This document shows, in pieces, positions 18,529-27,905 of a stretch of 64,000 nucleotides of DNA. This DNA comes from Flavobacteriales bacterium. Its GTDB lineage: Bacteria > Bacteroidota > Bacteroidia > Flavobacteriales_E > Vicingaceae. Each line of letters begins with the position of its first letter. Within the stretch, counting starts at the first letter, position 1. The notes beneath the pieces were generated by a model. The model was not told the origin of the DNA and did no database searches. It saw only the letters and a program-made list of their open reading frames with translations. The translations under genes and the position numbers were made by a program. Location: assembly GCA_026196775.1 (NCBI GenBank), contig JAPHUD010000023.1:1-64000 (forward strand), in the 5' to 3' direction.

Positions 18529-19535
18529 AGCACATTTACTTCTCTTTCTAGTTCAATACCGAATTTAGTGTTTACGGCATTAATAATCTCAGAGGACAAA
18601 TCGTAAATTTCTTGTCCTTTAGCGTTGCTATAGTTTACTAATACTAACGCTTGTTTTTTGTGTACGCCATAATTTCCAAAAGTTTTTCCTTTATAACCAC
18701 ATTGCTCTATCAACCAGCCTGCGGCAATTTTAGTAGTTCCGTTATTTTGTGGGTAGTTGGGTATTTCAGGAAATGCTGCTTTTAATTGATCAGCTTTCTC
18801 ATTACTTACAGAAGGATTTTTAAAAAAACTTCCCGCATTACCAATTTCTTTAGGGTCGGGCAATTTACTTTGTCGGATGTTGATTACCGCTTTGCTTACA
18901 TCTTTTATGGTTGGGTTGCTAATTCCCATTGCTTCCAACTCTGACTGGATAGCTCCGTAACTAGTATTTATGTTAGGTTGTTTATTTAATCTAAACGTTA
19001 CAGCAGTAATAAAATAATTGCCTTTTTCTTTGGTTTTAAAAATGCTGCTTCGGTAATCAAACTCACAATCGTTAGTAGAAAAATGAGTGATTTTTAATGA
19101 TTTTAAATGTAATGCTTCCACTTCGGTGATGAAACCTTTTACTTCCACTCCGTAAGCACCAATATTTTGCATAGGAGATGCTCCAACACTTCCTGGAATT
19201 AAAGATAGATTTTCAATTCCACAGTAGTTGTTTTCAATACAATAGCAAACAAACTCATGCCATACTTCGCCTGAAGCTACTTTTAAATAAACTTCATTTT
19301 CATTTTCATTTATAAGTTGTATGCCTTTAAGTTCGTTTTTTAAGATTAGACCATCAAAGTCTTTAGTAAAGAGAATATTGCTTCCACCACCAAGAATATA
19401 GATAGGAGAAAGGTTGTTGGATAAAATGTTTTTTAGTTCATCAACGTTTTTAATAGTAGCTAGTTTTTTTGTTTTTACATCTATACCAAAAGTATTGTGA
19501 GGACGTAATGAAATATTTTCTTGTAAAGACATCAA
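18525..19535 (-). CDS. murB: UDP-N-acetylenolpyruvoylglucosamine reductase
   Basis: The 336-residue flavoenzyme makes UDP-MurNAc in peptidoglycan synthesis. Seen are the HNTFGIDVKTKKLA start (about 13-26), the FAD-binding IYILGGGSNILFT (about 45-57), GIENLSLIPGSVGASPMQNIGAYGVE (about 103-128), AGSFFKNPSVS with the proton-donating Ser (about 236) and AGWLIEQCGYKG (about 272). Length and the C-terminal region match the E. coli-like type I form. Two Met codons open the frame (MMSL), so the true start could be one codon later. It follows ispF by three bases and is the last gene of the porU-porV-ispF-murB run. Confidence 0.95.
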   Translation of the reverse strand: MMSLQENISLRPHNTFGIDVKTKKLATIKNVDELKNILSNNLSPIYILGGGSNILFTKDFDGLILKNELKGIQLINENENEVYLKVASGEVWHEFVCYCIENNYCGIENLSLIPGSVGASPMQNIGAYGVEVKGFITEVEALHLKSLKITHFSTNDCEFDYRSSIFKTKEKGNYFITAVTFRLNKQPNINTSYGAIQSELEAMGISNPTIKDVSKAVINIRQSKLPDPKEIGNAGSFFKNPSVSNEKADQLKAAFPEIPNYPQNNGTTKIAAGWLIEQCGYKGKTFGNYGVHKKQALVLVNYSNAKGQEIYDLSSEIINAVNTKFGIELEREVNVL

Positions 19536-19538
19536 CGA

Positions 19539-20018
19539 TTATGATTTTTGAATAAGCACAACAGCATACGCAGAGACACCTTCTTCCCTGCCTTCAAAGC
19601 CTAGTTTTTCTGTAGTGGTTGCTTTTATGGATAAATCTTCATTATCTATTTCAAGAATAGGGCAAAGGGTAGTTTTAATTTGTGGAATAAAAGGGTTGAT
19701 TTTAGGCTGTTGTAAAGCAATAGTAGCATCAATATTACCAATAGAAAATCCTTTGTCGGTAATTAATTTTACTACATCTTTTAATAAGATTTTGCTGTCA
19801 ATGCCTTTGTATTTATTATCTGTTGGAGGAAAATGAAAGCCAATATCTCTTAAGTTAGCAGCACCTAAAAGAGCATCGCAAATAGTGTGAATTAGTACAT
19901 CAGCATCAGAATGACCAACAGCTCCTTTGGTATGAGGAATTTTTATACCTCCAAGCCAAAAATCTTTTCCTTCTTCTAATTGATGAACATCAAAACCAAA
20001 TCCTACTCGTATTTTCAT
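19539..20018 (-). CDS. ispF: 2-C-methyl-D-erythritol 2,4-cyclodiphosphate synthase
   Basis: The 159-residue enzyme performs the cyclisation step of the MEP isoprenoid pathway. Signature residues are clear: GFGFDVHQL (Asp and His for metal, about 6-14), PHTKGAVGHSDADVLIHTICDALLGA (about 28-53) with the metal-binding His, and KATTTEKLGFEGREEG (about 131-146). Length is normal. It lies five bases after porV and three before murB, so it is in the same transcription unit; the dxs gene of the same pathway is at 46821-48755 in this window. Confidence 0.96.
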   Translation of the reverse strand: MKIRVGFGFDVHQLEEGKDFWLGGIKIPHTKGAVGHSDADVLIHTICDALLGAANLRDIGFHFPPTDNKYKGIDSKILLKDVVKLITDKGFSIGNIDATIALQQPKINPFIPQIKTTLCPILEIDNEDLSIKATTTEKLGFEGREEGVSAYAVVLIQKS

Positions 20019-20023
20019 AATAA

Positions 20024-21238
20024 TTAATTAGTAGTAGATTCATTTTGAGATTTAAAATCATCAAAATCAAAACGTAGTGTAAAACGAATAGTATTGGCAA
20101 GAGGGTTTCTAGCAACTGTAGAAAATAAATAAGAGAAGTCAATACTAAAAACGCTTAATTTAAGTCCAGCTCCTGCTGTAAAGAATTTTCTATTTCCTTT
20201 AGTGGAGTGTTCATGAAAATAACCAAAACGAGCAGCAAATTGCTTGTTGTACCAATATTCTAAACCTGCAGAAATATTAATTTCTCTCATTTCTTCACCA
20301 AATCCTCCTGGAGCATCATTAAACGATTGGAAAATTCCTGTAACTACTGGTACATCTGGATTTTTACCCGATTCAATTTCTTGTTCTCCCGTAGCAGGGT
20401 CTATAATTGGTTTGCCAGAATCATCTGTTGCATATTCTGGTGGAGTAGGAACTAAAAGCTTATTAACATCAGTTAAAATGGTTATAGAATTATAGTCATC
20501 CATTACAAAAGTTAATGATTGCCCTAGTCTCATATTAATTGGAATAAAATCTTTGATGGCATCGTCTGTATAAGAAATTTTAGCTCCAATATTAGAAATG
20601 TTTAATCCAACATTAAAAATAACATCTTGATCAAATAAGACAGCATCCGGGTTGGTATAAAATGCAGAAACATCTGCAGCAAATGAAGTCCCTGCTTTTG
20701 TGTTAGATCCTGCAACATCAATACCTCCAGTAAGGTTGGAGTAAATATATCTTGCAGCAATACCTGCAGAAAATCTATCACTTAGTTTTCTACTATAACC
20801 CACATCCCAAGCCCACTCATTAGGTGTGAAATCACCAATAGGGTTTCCTCTTTCGTCAGTAAATTTAATATCTCCTAAAGAGAAAAACCTTAATGACGAA
20901 CCAATAGCATGGTCTCCATCTCCAATTTTTTTGTAAATACTTACGTAAGATAAATTGATATCTGGAACTAAGTCTCTTAGCCAAGGGGTGTAAGAAATAG
21001 AGACGCCCATTTCTTTTTCAATAAAAGCCATTTTAGAGCCATTCCAATGCATAGAGTTTGCATCAGGAGAGGAAGCTACACCCGCATCACCAAGAGCTCC
21101 ATGTCTTGAATCTGGTGCAATTAATAAAAAAGGCACTGCTGTTGTAATTGTATTTAATTGGAGAATACTTTTTTTCTCTTGTGCTTTAATTGCAGAGCAA
21201 AATGATACAACTAATAGACTTAAAATAATTCGTTTCAT
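20024..21238 (-). CDS. porV: T9SS outer-membrane shuttle protein PorV (LptO)
   Basis: The 404-residue protein has a signal peptide (about 1-19) and is a predicted outer-membrane beta-barrel of the FadL-like type. The N-terminal hatch-like segment with PFLLIAPDSRHGALGDAGVASSPDANSMHWN in outline (about 35-65) is typical of PorV, as is the C-terminal strand NTIRFTLRFDFDDF. PorV binds cargo CTDs after they leave the Sov translocon and carries them to PorU. Its place directly downstream of porU fits this partnership and the order known from Flavobacterium johnsoniae. Its own TATATTTG box lies 25 bases upstream of the start. Confidence 0.93.
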   Translation of the reverse strand: MKRIILSLLVVSFCSAIKAQEKKSILQLNTITTAVPFLLIAPDSRHGALGDAGVASSPDANSMHWNGSKMAFIEKEMGVSISYTPWLRDLVPDINLSYVSIYKKIGDGDHAIGSSLRFFSLGDIKFTDERGNPIGDFTPNEWAWDVGYSRKLSDRFSAGIAARYIYSNLTGGIDVAGSNTKAGTSFAADVSAFYTNPDAVLFDQDVIFNVGLNISNIGAKISYTDDAIKDFIPINMRLGQSLTFVMDDYNSITILTDVNKLLVPTPPEYATDDSGKPIIDPATGEQEIESGKNPDVPVVTGIFQSFNDAPGGFGEEMREINISAGLEYWYNKQFAARFGYFHEHSTKGNRKFFTAGAGLKLSVFSIDFSYLFSTVARNPLANTIRFTLRFDFDDFKSQNESTTN

Positions 21239-21262
21239 TTAATTTTTTAAAAAATAGGATGG

Positions 21263-21270
21263 CAAATATA
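21263..21270 (-). promoter_or_regulatory. -7 box before porV
   Basis: TATATTTG on the minus strand matches the Bacteroidota -7 consensus and lies 25 bases before the porV start, inside the 105-base gap after porU. No clear TTG at the -33 distance is seen. It would allow porV-ispF-murB to be transcribed apart from porU. Confidence 0.5.
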
Positions 21271-21343
21271 ACGATATAAGTAGTTAAATTTTAATATTTG
21301 ACTACACTAAACGAATAAAATTTAAAGTTATTGTGAAAGGAAA

Positions 21344-24300
21344 TTACCTTAGAATTACCAGTTTTTGAATTTTTTCTGCAACGGACATATTTTCTGCTCT
21401 AACCCTAAGTTTATACACATAAACACCTCTCCCTATTTGGTCGCCAAAAGCATCTAAACCATCCCATGTTATAGAAGAAGAGCGAAATCCTTCATTTAAA
21501 ATATTTTGTTCTAATGTTTGAATTAATTTTCCAGTAATTGTAAATATTTGTACTTGCGCATACATAGGTTTTCCTGGTTGATTGTGTTCAAACCAAAATT
21601 CAGTGTAAGTAGTAAAAGGGTTAGGATAATTATATACTTTATCTAATACTAAGTCTTTAGATTTTACAACAACAAACTCTATGATAGCTTCTGAAGAGTT
21701 GTTATAAACATCCCAAATTTTTAGTGATAGTTTATGTCTTCCTTCCGCTAAATCTTTAAAAGGAAAACGAATAGTACCTTTTTGATAGCTGTTTAAGTCT
21801 GCTTCATAAAAATCATTAAGAATAAAAGGTTGGTCAGTTTTGTCATCTAAAACAGCAACAATATCATGTCCAATTCCATTACCAACCATATTTATACCAT
21901 GTATGTCCTCAACAAAGGCTAGTAAACTTGGATTTTCATCTGTCATTCCGCCACTAATAAAATTGTCATCATTCATGTATAATTTTAAATCAGGACCTTG
22001 ATTGTCGGCAGCAATGCTATCAGCAATTCCTCCAATGTAGAAACCATCAAAATATCCGTGACCATCTTCTGAACTGTTTTCAGTATAATAGCTTACTTTA
22101 CCGATACCATAAGTATAGGAAATGTCTTTAGGGACAACGAAACTAAAAGAGAAATCGCCATTAGTTACACTTACTTTTCCTTTAAATAACTTACTAGTTT
22201 GTTGGCTGAATTGAAAAGCACTTCCTCCATCATTTTGTAAAGTGGTAATGGTTTTTGACTTATCGAAGACAGTTGGTTTAATAATGCCATTAAAGTTAGT
22301 TAGTTTTTGTCCACTTCTATTTTGCACGTAACCTTCAATGGTTACTTTCTGCAAGGCTTTAATGGTATCAATACTACTAACATTAATGTTGTTTAGTTTA
22401 GTGGTAATTACCTCATGGTTTGGATAGGCTAATTTAAGAGCAGGGTCTCCTAATAAAGTAAAGTTTCTATTGTTGGTGCCAGCGTTGGTAAGGTTTTTTG
22501 TTTCCGTAAAAATTTCACCAAGTGTTTTGTCTTCAATGTTGTTTTTAGTGAAAATAATATCGAATAAAGTTTTGTTTAAGGCAAAGTTGGGTCCAGAAAA
22601 TACAGTTCTTACAGTAGTAAGTAGAGCAATTCCTCCCTTCTTATTTAATAAAATCAACTCTCCCGCAGAAGTTCTAGAAGGATCATCGAATCTGCTAAAT
22701 TCGCATGTAGCAGTTATAAATAAAGGAAGACCTCTTTGATTTTCCCAACTGTTTATCATTGGTACAGATAAAATTCTTTCGTGAGCCCAACCAACCTCGC
22801 CACCATGTCCCGTATAGTTAATAATTAAAGAACCATTATTTACAGCTTTGTCGAGTTCATCATTTACTTCAGGGTATCTATTTCCACCAGGAGTAGCCAT
22901 TTGTTGGTATGCATCTATAAATAATTTGTTTACGTTATAAGATTTGTGATGCGTTATTAGAGTGTCAGCAATTTTATTTGCATCCCTCATGTGTAAATTA
23001 CCATCTTCATCATCACCAACAAAAACAACTTCATTTCGCCAATCATCAAGGGTTAATGAGGTGTTATAGTTTATTATTTTATTTACTACATTGTTGGCTT
23101 CTTGTTGAGATTTCACAGGAAGCCTTCCAATAGCAATGTCCATAATTTCTGGGCTACTCCATACACCTTCTGTAGGGTCTAGCATACCATAAAAGTCATC
23201 AGAAACATAAGATGAAGTTCCTAAAGGATTTGTTGAGTTAACGGATTGAAAGGTGGGGATAAAATTAGTGTTGCTGGTTAATCTATTTTTATTATCATAA
23301 GAACCATCACCAAACAGCAATAGATATTTTGGTAAGTCGTTAGGAATTGAAGCTCTATTGTAGAGCATGCGAATAAAATCTCTAATAGCAACAATATCTT
23401 GGCTCCCAGAAGAAAACTCATTATAAATTTGTTGAGGAGTAACGATAATAACATTTAATCCTTCATCGCTGTGAAAATCTGCTACTTGCCCTGCCTGAGA
23501 TAAAAACATGGGATGACTAACAATTACCATATCTGCTTGCGTTATACCATGTAAATTTTGATTTTCAATTTTTCCTAATGGAGTAACTTGTGTTTCGTAG
23601 TTATTGGTTAAAGCAATAAATTGTCTTAGAGTGTCGGTGGCAGCACCAAACGAAGCTGTTCCTCCAGAAAGATTGAAATTAATTTCTTTAATGTTAAAAG
23701 GATCACTTACATCCCAAATTTTAGAAATAGTACCTGCGTTAGTTATATTAAATGAAGTAATGTTACCAACACCAATAGAGTTGATATCTCTAAAAAATAG
23801 TTGATTTCCACTCATACTGAGGTTTCTTCTGTAATTAAGTTCGATTTTATTTAACCAACCAGTTGACAAAGAGTTTGGACGATTGTAAGTTATACTTATA
23901 TTAATTATGTCGTTTGTGGCTGAAAAAGAAGTTGAATTGGAGTTTGTAGATGCAAAAGTAGATGTATAATTGTTGATATCAACACCACTACAAGGAATGT
24001 TAAAAGAGTTAGAGTTAGTATTTACTGTAAAAGTGTTGACATTATTGGAGCGTCCAGCAACAGAAACTTTTATATGAACTGGAGTATTTATATCAAGATT
24101 TGGAGCATTAAAACTAAAATTATAATTGGTTCTTACGTCAAAAACTTCTCCATACCATTCTTGACCTGATTTTATGAGGTTTACTAAGTCTTTTTCATGA
24201 TAAGTATAATCATTAAAAGTGGTAACATTAATAGTTGCCCCGCTTAAAGATGGTTGAGAGGTAATTCTTTTTGATGGTTGACCAGTATTACTAGTTGTTA

Positions 24301-25162
24301 TATAATAAAAAGAAGTATCACTAAATAAGTTGTTTTTATGATTAAATTGGTTACTAATAGTGTTTAATTCCCATGTGTTTGGAGACTGACCGTAAAATAA
24401 TACATAATCTCCTTTATCAAAAACTCCATCATTTTCGCCAACAACATTTATAGCATTCTGTTGAAGATCGTCAGCTCTGTAATCGCTGTTTAATAATGGA
24501 AGCATTTTTCCACCATTGCCATAAATTTTAATATTAGCAGGGTTTATATTGTCAACATCGAGTCCTAAATCTTTAAGAAAATCATAGGTTAGTTTAAAAA
24601 CACCATCTTTAGTGACACCTATTTTATACCAATCACCAGTTTCTAGTACAGAATTTAAGGTTAAGTTTTTATTTCTAGTGCTTGCTGTAGGTTTTTCAGT
24701 AATTAACTCAAACTTATAACTTACCACTTTTTTATAGGTACCACTATTTTTATCATATACAATAGGAATAAAATTATAATAACCATAATTAATCTTTTTT
24801 TCTATTCCATTAAAAAAGTTTAATTCTATATTGTTGGGCAAATAGTCAAAACCATACATGTTTTGTATTTCTTCGTAAGAAATGTTTTCGTAGCTAATAC
24901 TTAGTATATTTATACCAATAAGTTTTTCCTGATTAAGAAGAATTCTGTCAAAATAGATGGCTAAATAATCTTTTTCTGCAATAAAATCAATATTCTTAAA
25001 AGAAGGAAACCACTTATTATTATTTTTTTGAGAAGAAAATTCAGTGTTTTTTTGAACTATGGAATCCCACAAAATGGTTTTCTCAACAACAACATTTCCA
25101 GCTATAAAACCTAAGGGAATAAGTAGTGATAGGATAGCGAAAAGTATTTTTAATTTAAACAT
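21344..25162 (-). CDS. porU: T9SS C-terminal signal peptidase / sortase PorU
   Basis: The 1272-residue protein is the gingipain-family (C25) cysteine peptidase that cuts off the CTD of T9SS cargo and joins cargo to A-LPS. It has a signal peptide (about 1-24), N-terminal beta domains (to about 520), the C25 catalytic domain (about 535-900) and Ig-like domains. The catalytic pair is visible as His786 in TGHGGEVGWAHER and Cys820 in TATCEFSRFDD. The C-terminus (about 1180-1272, VYNYPNPFTTYTEFW to KLVILR) is itself CTD-like, as known for PorU, whose CTD is not removed. It heads the porU-porV-ispF-murB run. Longer than gingipains but normal for PorU in this phylum. Confidence 0.95.
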   Translation of the reverse strand: MFKLKILFAILSLLIPLGFIAGNVVVEKTILWDSIVQKNTEFSSQKNNNKWFPSFKNIDFIAEKDYLAIYFDRILLNQEKLIGINILSISYENISYEEIQNMYGFDYLPNNIELNFFNGIEKKINYGYYNFIPIVYDKNSGTYKKVVSYKFELITEKPTASTRNKNLTLNSVLETGDWYKIGVTKDGVFKLTYDFLKDLGLDVDNINPANIKIYGNGGKMLPLLNSDYRADDLQQNAINVVGENDGVFDKGDYVLFYGQSPNTWELNTISNQFNHKNNLFSDTSFYYITTSNTGQPSKRITSQPSLSGATINVTTFNDYTYHEKDLVNLIKSGQEWYGEVFDVRTNYNFSFNAPNLDINTPVHIKVSVAGRSNNVNTFTVNTNSNSFNIPCSGVDINNYTSTFASTNSNSTSFSATNDIINISITYNRPNSLSTGWLNKIELNYRRNLSMSGNQLFFRDINSIGVGNITSFNITNAGTISKIWDVSDPFNIKEINFNLSGGTASFGAATDTLRQFIALTNNYETQVTPLGKIENQNLHGITQADMVIVSHPMFLSQAGQVADFHSDEGLNVIIVTPQQIYNEFSSGSQDIVAIRDFIRMLYNRASIPNDLPKYLLLFGDGSYDNKNRLTSNTNFIPTFQSVNSTNPLGTSSYVSDDFYGMLDPTEGVWSSPEIMDIAIGRLPVKSQQEANNVVNKIINYNTSLTLDDWRNEVVFVGDDEDGNLHMRDANKIADTLITHHKSYNVNKLFIDAYQQMATPGGNRYPEVNDELDKAVNNGSLIINYTGHGGEVGWAHERILSVPMINSWENQRGLPLFITATCEFSRFDDPSRTSAGELILLNKKGGIALLTTVRTVFSGPNFALNKTLFDIIFTKNNIEDKTLGEIFTETKNLTNAGTNNRNFTLLGDPALKLAYPNHEVITTKLNNINVSSIDTIKALQKVTIEGYVQNRSGQKLTNFNGIIKPTVFDKSKTITTLQNDGGSAFQFSQQTSKLFKGKVSVTNGDFSFSFVVPKDISYTYGIGKVSYYTENSSEDGHGYFDGFYIGGIADSIAADNQGPDLKLYMNDDNFISGGMTDENPSLLAFVEDIHGINMVGNGIGHDIVAVLDDKTDQPFILNDFYEADLNSYQKGTIRFPFKDLAEGRHKLSLKIWDVYNNSSEAIIEFVVVKSKDLVLDKVYNYPNPFTTYTEFWFEHNQPGKPMYAQVQIFTITGKLIQTLEQNILNEGFRSSSITWDGLDAFGDQIGRGVYVYKLRVRAENMSVAEKIQKLVILR

Positions 25163-25275
25163 TTAATTTTTTTTATAAAATTAAGACTAATAATATTAGT
25201 TTTACAAATTAATTTTGAAGCTAAACGAAATTAAAAAATCTTTATTGTTTTTTTTAGGTTTGTAAAAAAAATAGC

Positions 25276-25283
25276 TACATTTG
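25276..25283 (+). promoter_or_regulatory. -7 box before the porP-like - gldJ operon
   Basis: TACATTTG matches TAnnTTTG and ends 35 bases before the porP/sprF-like start. A TTG near 25260 is too close (13 bases), so the -33 element is unclear. Confidence 0.45.
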
Positions 25284-25318
25284 GAACTTGATTTTTAAAT
25301 TATACGTTTAAAAACTAC

Positions 25319-26299
25319 ATGATAAAAGGTAACATAATAATAAAAAGTAGCTTTAAATTAGGGTTAATAGCTTTATTGACAGTTGTTTTCACAGGTAAAT
25401 TGTTTGCGCAAGACCCTGAGTTTACACAGTTTTATGCTAATCAACTATATTTAAATCCTGCATTTGCGGGGGCATCTTACTGTCCAAAACTATCATTGAA
25501 CCATAGAAATCAATGGCCAGGCATTAGTGGTTCATTTGTAACCAATAGTGCTTCTTACGATCAGCATGTAGATGCACTTTCTGGAGGAGTAGGTTTATTA
25601 GTGCTTAGTGATAGAGCTGGAGAGGGAACTTTAAATACAATCAATGTTAGTGGTATTTACTCTTATGAATTACAAGTTACAAGGAAATTTACTCTTAGAG
25701 CGGGTGTTCAAGGAACATGGGCTCAAAAAAGGGTTGATTGGGATAAATTAACTTTTGGAGATCAGATTGATCCAAGAAGAGGATTTATTTTTAATACTAA
25801 TGAAGTGCAAAGGGATGAACCAAGAAGTTTTGTTGATTTTTCTGCTGGTTTGTTAGGTTATACTGAAAATATATTTGTTGGTTTTGCTGTTCATCATTTA
25901 ACTCAACCCAACGAATCAGTAATTGAGGGGATTAGTCCATTACCAAGAAAATATACATTTCATGCAGGAGTTCAAATTCCTATAGATAGTAAAGGAGAGC
26001 CAGCAACATTGTCTCCAAACGTTTTAGTTCAGTTACAAGAAAACTTTTTACAAATAAACTTTGGTATGTATTACAATAAAGGACCGATTTATGGTGGTTT
26101 ATGGTACAGAAATCAAGATTCTTTTATCGCTTCTATTGGTTTTGAAGCAGGAATACTTAAATTTGGATACAGTTATGATATTACAGTGTCTAAATTAACC
26201 AATCAAACTGCAGGTTCTCATGAGTTTTCTACTGGAATGCAGTTCGATTGTAAACCTAAAAAACCTAGATTTAGAACAATAAGTTGTCCTTCTTTTTAG
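25319..26299 (+). CDS. PorP/SprF-family T9SS membrane protein
   Basis: The 326-residue protein has a signal peptide (about 1-30, ending KLFAQ) followed by the family hallmark DPEFTQFYANQLYLNPAFAG (about 31-50). A porin-like beta-barrel with alternating strands fills the rest. PorP/SprF proteins are outer-membrane components that interact with the PorK/PorN ring or with adhesins moved by the gliding machinery. A cysteine-rich tail (DCKPKKPRFRTISCPSF) is unusual. It lies 34 bases before gldJ on the same strand, and divergent from porU, so it is probably a core component or GldJ partner and not one of the many paralogues located next to T9SS type B cargo genes. Confidence 0.9.
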   Translation: MIKGNIIIKSSFKLGLIALLTVVFTGKLFAQDPEFTQFYANQLYLNPAFAGASYCPKLSLNHRNQWPGISGSFVTNSASYDQHVDALSGGVGLLVLSDRAGEGTLNTINVSGIYSYELQVTRKFTLRAGVQGTWAQKRVDWDKLTFGDQIDPRRGFIFNTNEVQRDEPRSFVDFSAGLLGYTENIFVGFAVHHLTQPNESVIEGISPLPRKYTFHAGVQIPIDSKGEPATLSPNVLVQLQENFLQINFGMYYNKGPIYGGLWYRNQDSFIASIGFEAGILKFGYSYDITVSKLTNQTAGSHEFSTGMQFDCKPKKPRFRTISCPSF

Positions 26300-26333
26300 T
26301 TAATCTTAAAAATAGTTTTAAAAATAAATAGTT

Positions 26334-27836
26334 ATGAAACTGCAAAAAATAAATTTAATTTTCGTCTCATTGATTGTTACTTCATTGTTTTTTACTTCTT
26401 GTAAACATGAACAATCTAGTACAACTGGATGGAATTATAATGACCCAAGAAATGGAGGTTTTCAAAAAGTACCTTATTTGGAACAAGAAACAGGGCCAGG
26501 TTTGGTTTTAATTGAAGGTGGTAGATTTACAATGGGTAGAGTAGAACAAGAAGTAAATTACGATTGGAACAATATTCCAAGAACAGTGTCTATTTCTTCA
26601 TTTTATATGGATGAGACGGAAGTTTCTAATTTTGCTTATTTAGAATATCTTTATTGGTTAGATAGAGTTTTTTCTCTTGATTATCCAGAGGTATATAAAA
26701 AAGCTGTGCCTGATACATTGGTATGGAGAAGTAAATTAGCATATAATGAACCTTATGTTGAGTATTATTTAAGACATCCTTCTTACAGAGATTATCCTGT
26801 TGTGGGAGTAAATTGGCTGCAAGCTAATGATTTTTGTGCTTGGAGAACAGATAGAGTGAATGAAATCATTTTGATTAGAGAAGGATTGTTTGAGCATTAT
26901 CCAAATCAAATTAATGAAGATAACTTTAATACTGAAGCTTATATGTTAGGTCAGTACGAAAGTGGAAAAAGAGTAGATGGTATTCCAGATTTAGACCCTA
27001 ACAAAGAGTTTAGAAATGTTAAAATGGAAGATGGTATTTTATTACCAAAGTATAGATTGCCTACTGAAGCAGAATGGGAGTATGCAGCTTACGGATTAAT
27101 AGGAAATACGATAGATGAATTAATTCCAGACAGAAAATTATATCCTTGGAATGGACATGCTGTTAGAAATTCTAATGAAAAGTATATTGGTCAGATATTA
27201 GCTAACTTTAAAAGAGGTAGAGGTGATAATATGGGAGTTGCTGGTAAGTTAAATGATAATGCAGATGTAACAGCTCCAGTTTACGCTTATTGGCCAAACG
27301 ATTATGGCTTGTATAATATGGCAGGTAATGTTAGCGAATGGGTAATGGATGTTTATAGACCTTTATCATTAGAAGATAATGATGATTTCAGACCATTTAG
27401 AGGTAATGTTTATCAAACTAAAGAGTTAGATGAAGATGGTTACATTGCTGAAAAAGATAGTTTAGGTAGAATTAAATATAGAGATGTTGATACTGAAAAA
27501 GATAATTTAACTGATAGAAGAAATTATAAAACAGCTGATAACATTGATTATCTTGATGGACATTGGGAGTCTAGTGTATATTATGGACAAGTTGGAGCAG
27601 GTACTGTAGATTCTGATTTTGATGAACAAGATAGAACTAAACAAATGTATGAATTTGGAGGGACTTCTTTAGTTAATGATAGAGCTAGAGTTTATAAAGG
27701 TGCTTCATGGAAAGATAGAGCTTATTGGATGGTTCCTGGAACAAGAAGATATTTAACTGAAGAACAATCGACTTCTTATATCGGATTTAGATGTGCTATG
27801 ACAAGAGTTGGTAGTCCGGTTGGTTTAGGATATTAA
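26334..27836 (+). CDS. gldJ: Gliding motility lipoprotein GldJ
   Basis: The 500-residue protein has a lipoprotein signal with LFFTSC (Cys at about residue 23). The rest is an FGE-sulfatase/SUMF1-type domain, seen in GPGLVLIEGGRFTMGR (about 54-69), the MDETEVSNFAYLEYL segment, YRLPTEAEWEYAAYG (about 241-255), YGLYNMAGNVSEWVMDVYRP (about 324-343) and the terminal YIGFRCAMTRV. GldJ is required for gliding and stabilises other Gld proteins; it associates with the GldK/GldN ring. Placement between a porP-like gene, divergent porU and downstream murF matches known flavobacterial gldJ loci. A terminator hairpin follows the stop. Confidence 0.93.
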   Translation: MKLQKINLIFVSLIVTSLFFTSCKHEQSSTTGWNYNDPRNGGFQKVPYLEQETGPGLVLIEGGRFTMGRVEQEVNYDWNNIPRTVSISSFYMDETEVSNFAYLEYLYWLDRVFSLDYPEVYKKAVPDTLVWRSKLAYNEPYVEYYLRHPSYRDYPVVGVNWLQANDFCAWRTDRVNEIILIREGLFEHYPNQINEDNFNTEAYMLGQYESGKRVDGIPDLDPNKEFRNVKMEDGILLPKYRLPTEAEWEYAAYGLIGNTIDELIPDRKLYPWNGHAVRNSNEKYIGQILANFKRGRGDNMGVAGKLNDNADVTAPVYAYWPNDYGLYNMAGNVSEWVMDVYRPLSLEDNDDFRPFRGNVYQTKELDEDGYIAEKDSLGRIKYRDVDTEKDNLTDRRNYKTADNIDYLDGHWESSVYYGQVGAGTVDSDFDEQDRTKQMYEFGGTSLVNDRARVYKGASWKDRAYWMVPGTRRYLTEEQSTSYIGFRCAMTRVGSPVGLGY

Positions 27837-27858
27837 CATTGTTTAGCTTATAAAAATT

Positions 27859-27893
27859 TAAAACCTCTTATGAATTTCATAAGAGGTTTTTTT
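27859..27893. terminator. Hairpin terminator between gldJ and murF
   Basis: A perfect 10-bp stem, CCTCTTATGA / TCATAAGAGG (27864-27873 and 27877-27886), has a three-base loop and A/T runs on both sides. It ends the gldJ transcript just 13 bases before the murF start. Its core sequence resembles the terminator at 131-154. Confidence 0.8.
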
Positions 27894-27905
27894 ATGTTTG
27901 TTTAC

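Noticed and set aside
21281-21306. GTAGT...ACTAC inverted repeat near the end of porU
   Set aside because: Arms of only five bases with a 16-base AT-rich spacer; probably chance.
27870-27905. Upstream ATG extending murF by 12 codons
   Set aside because: The stretch lies inside a terminator hairpin and T-run and has no family similarity; 27906 fits the family start.
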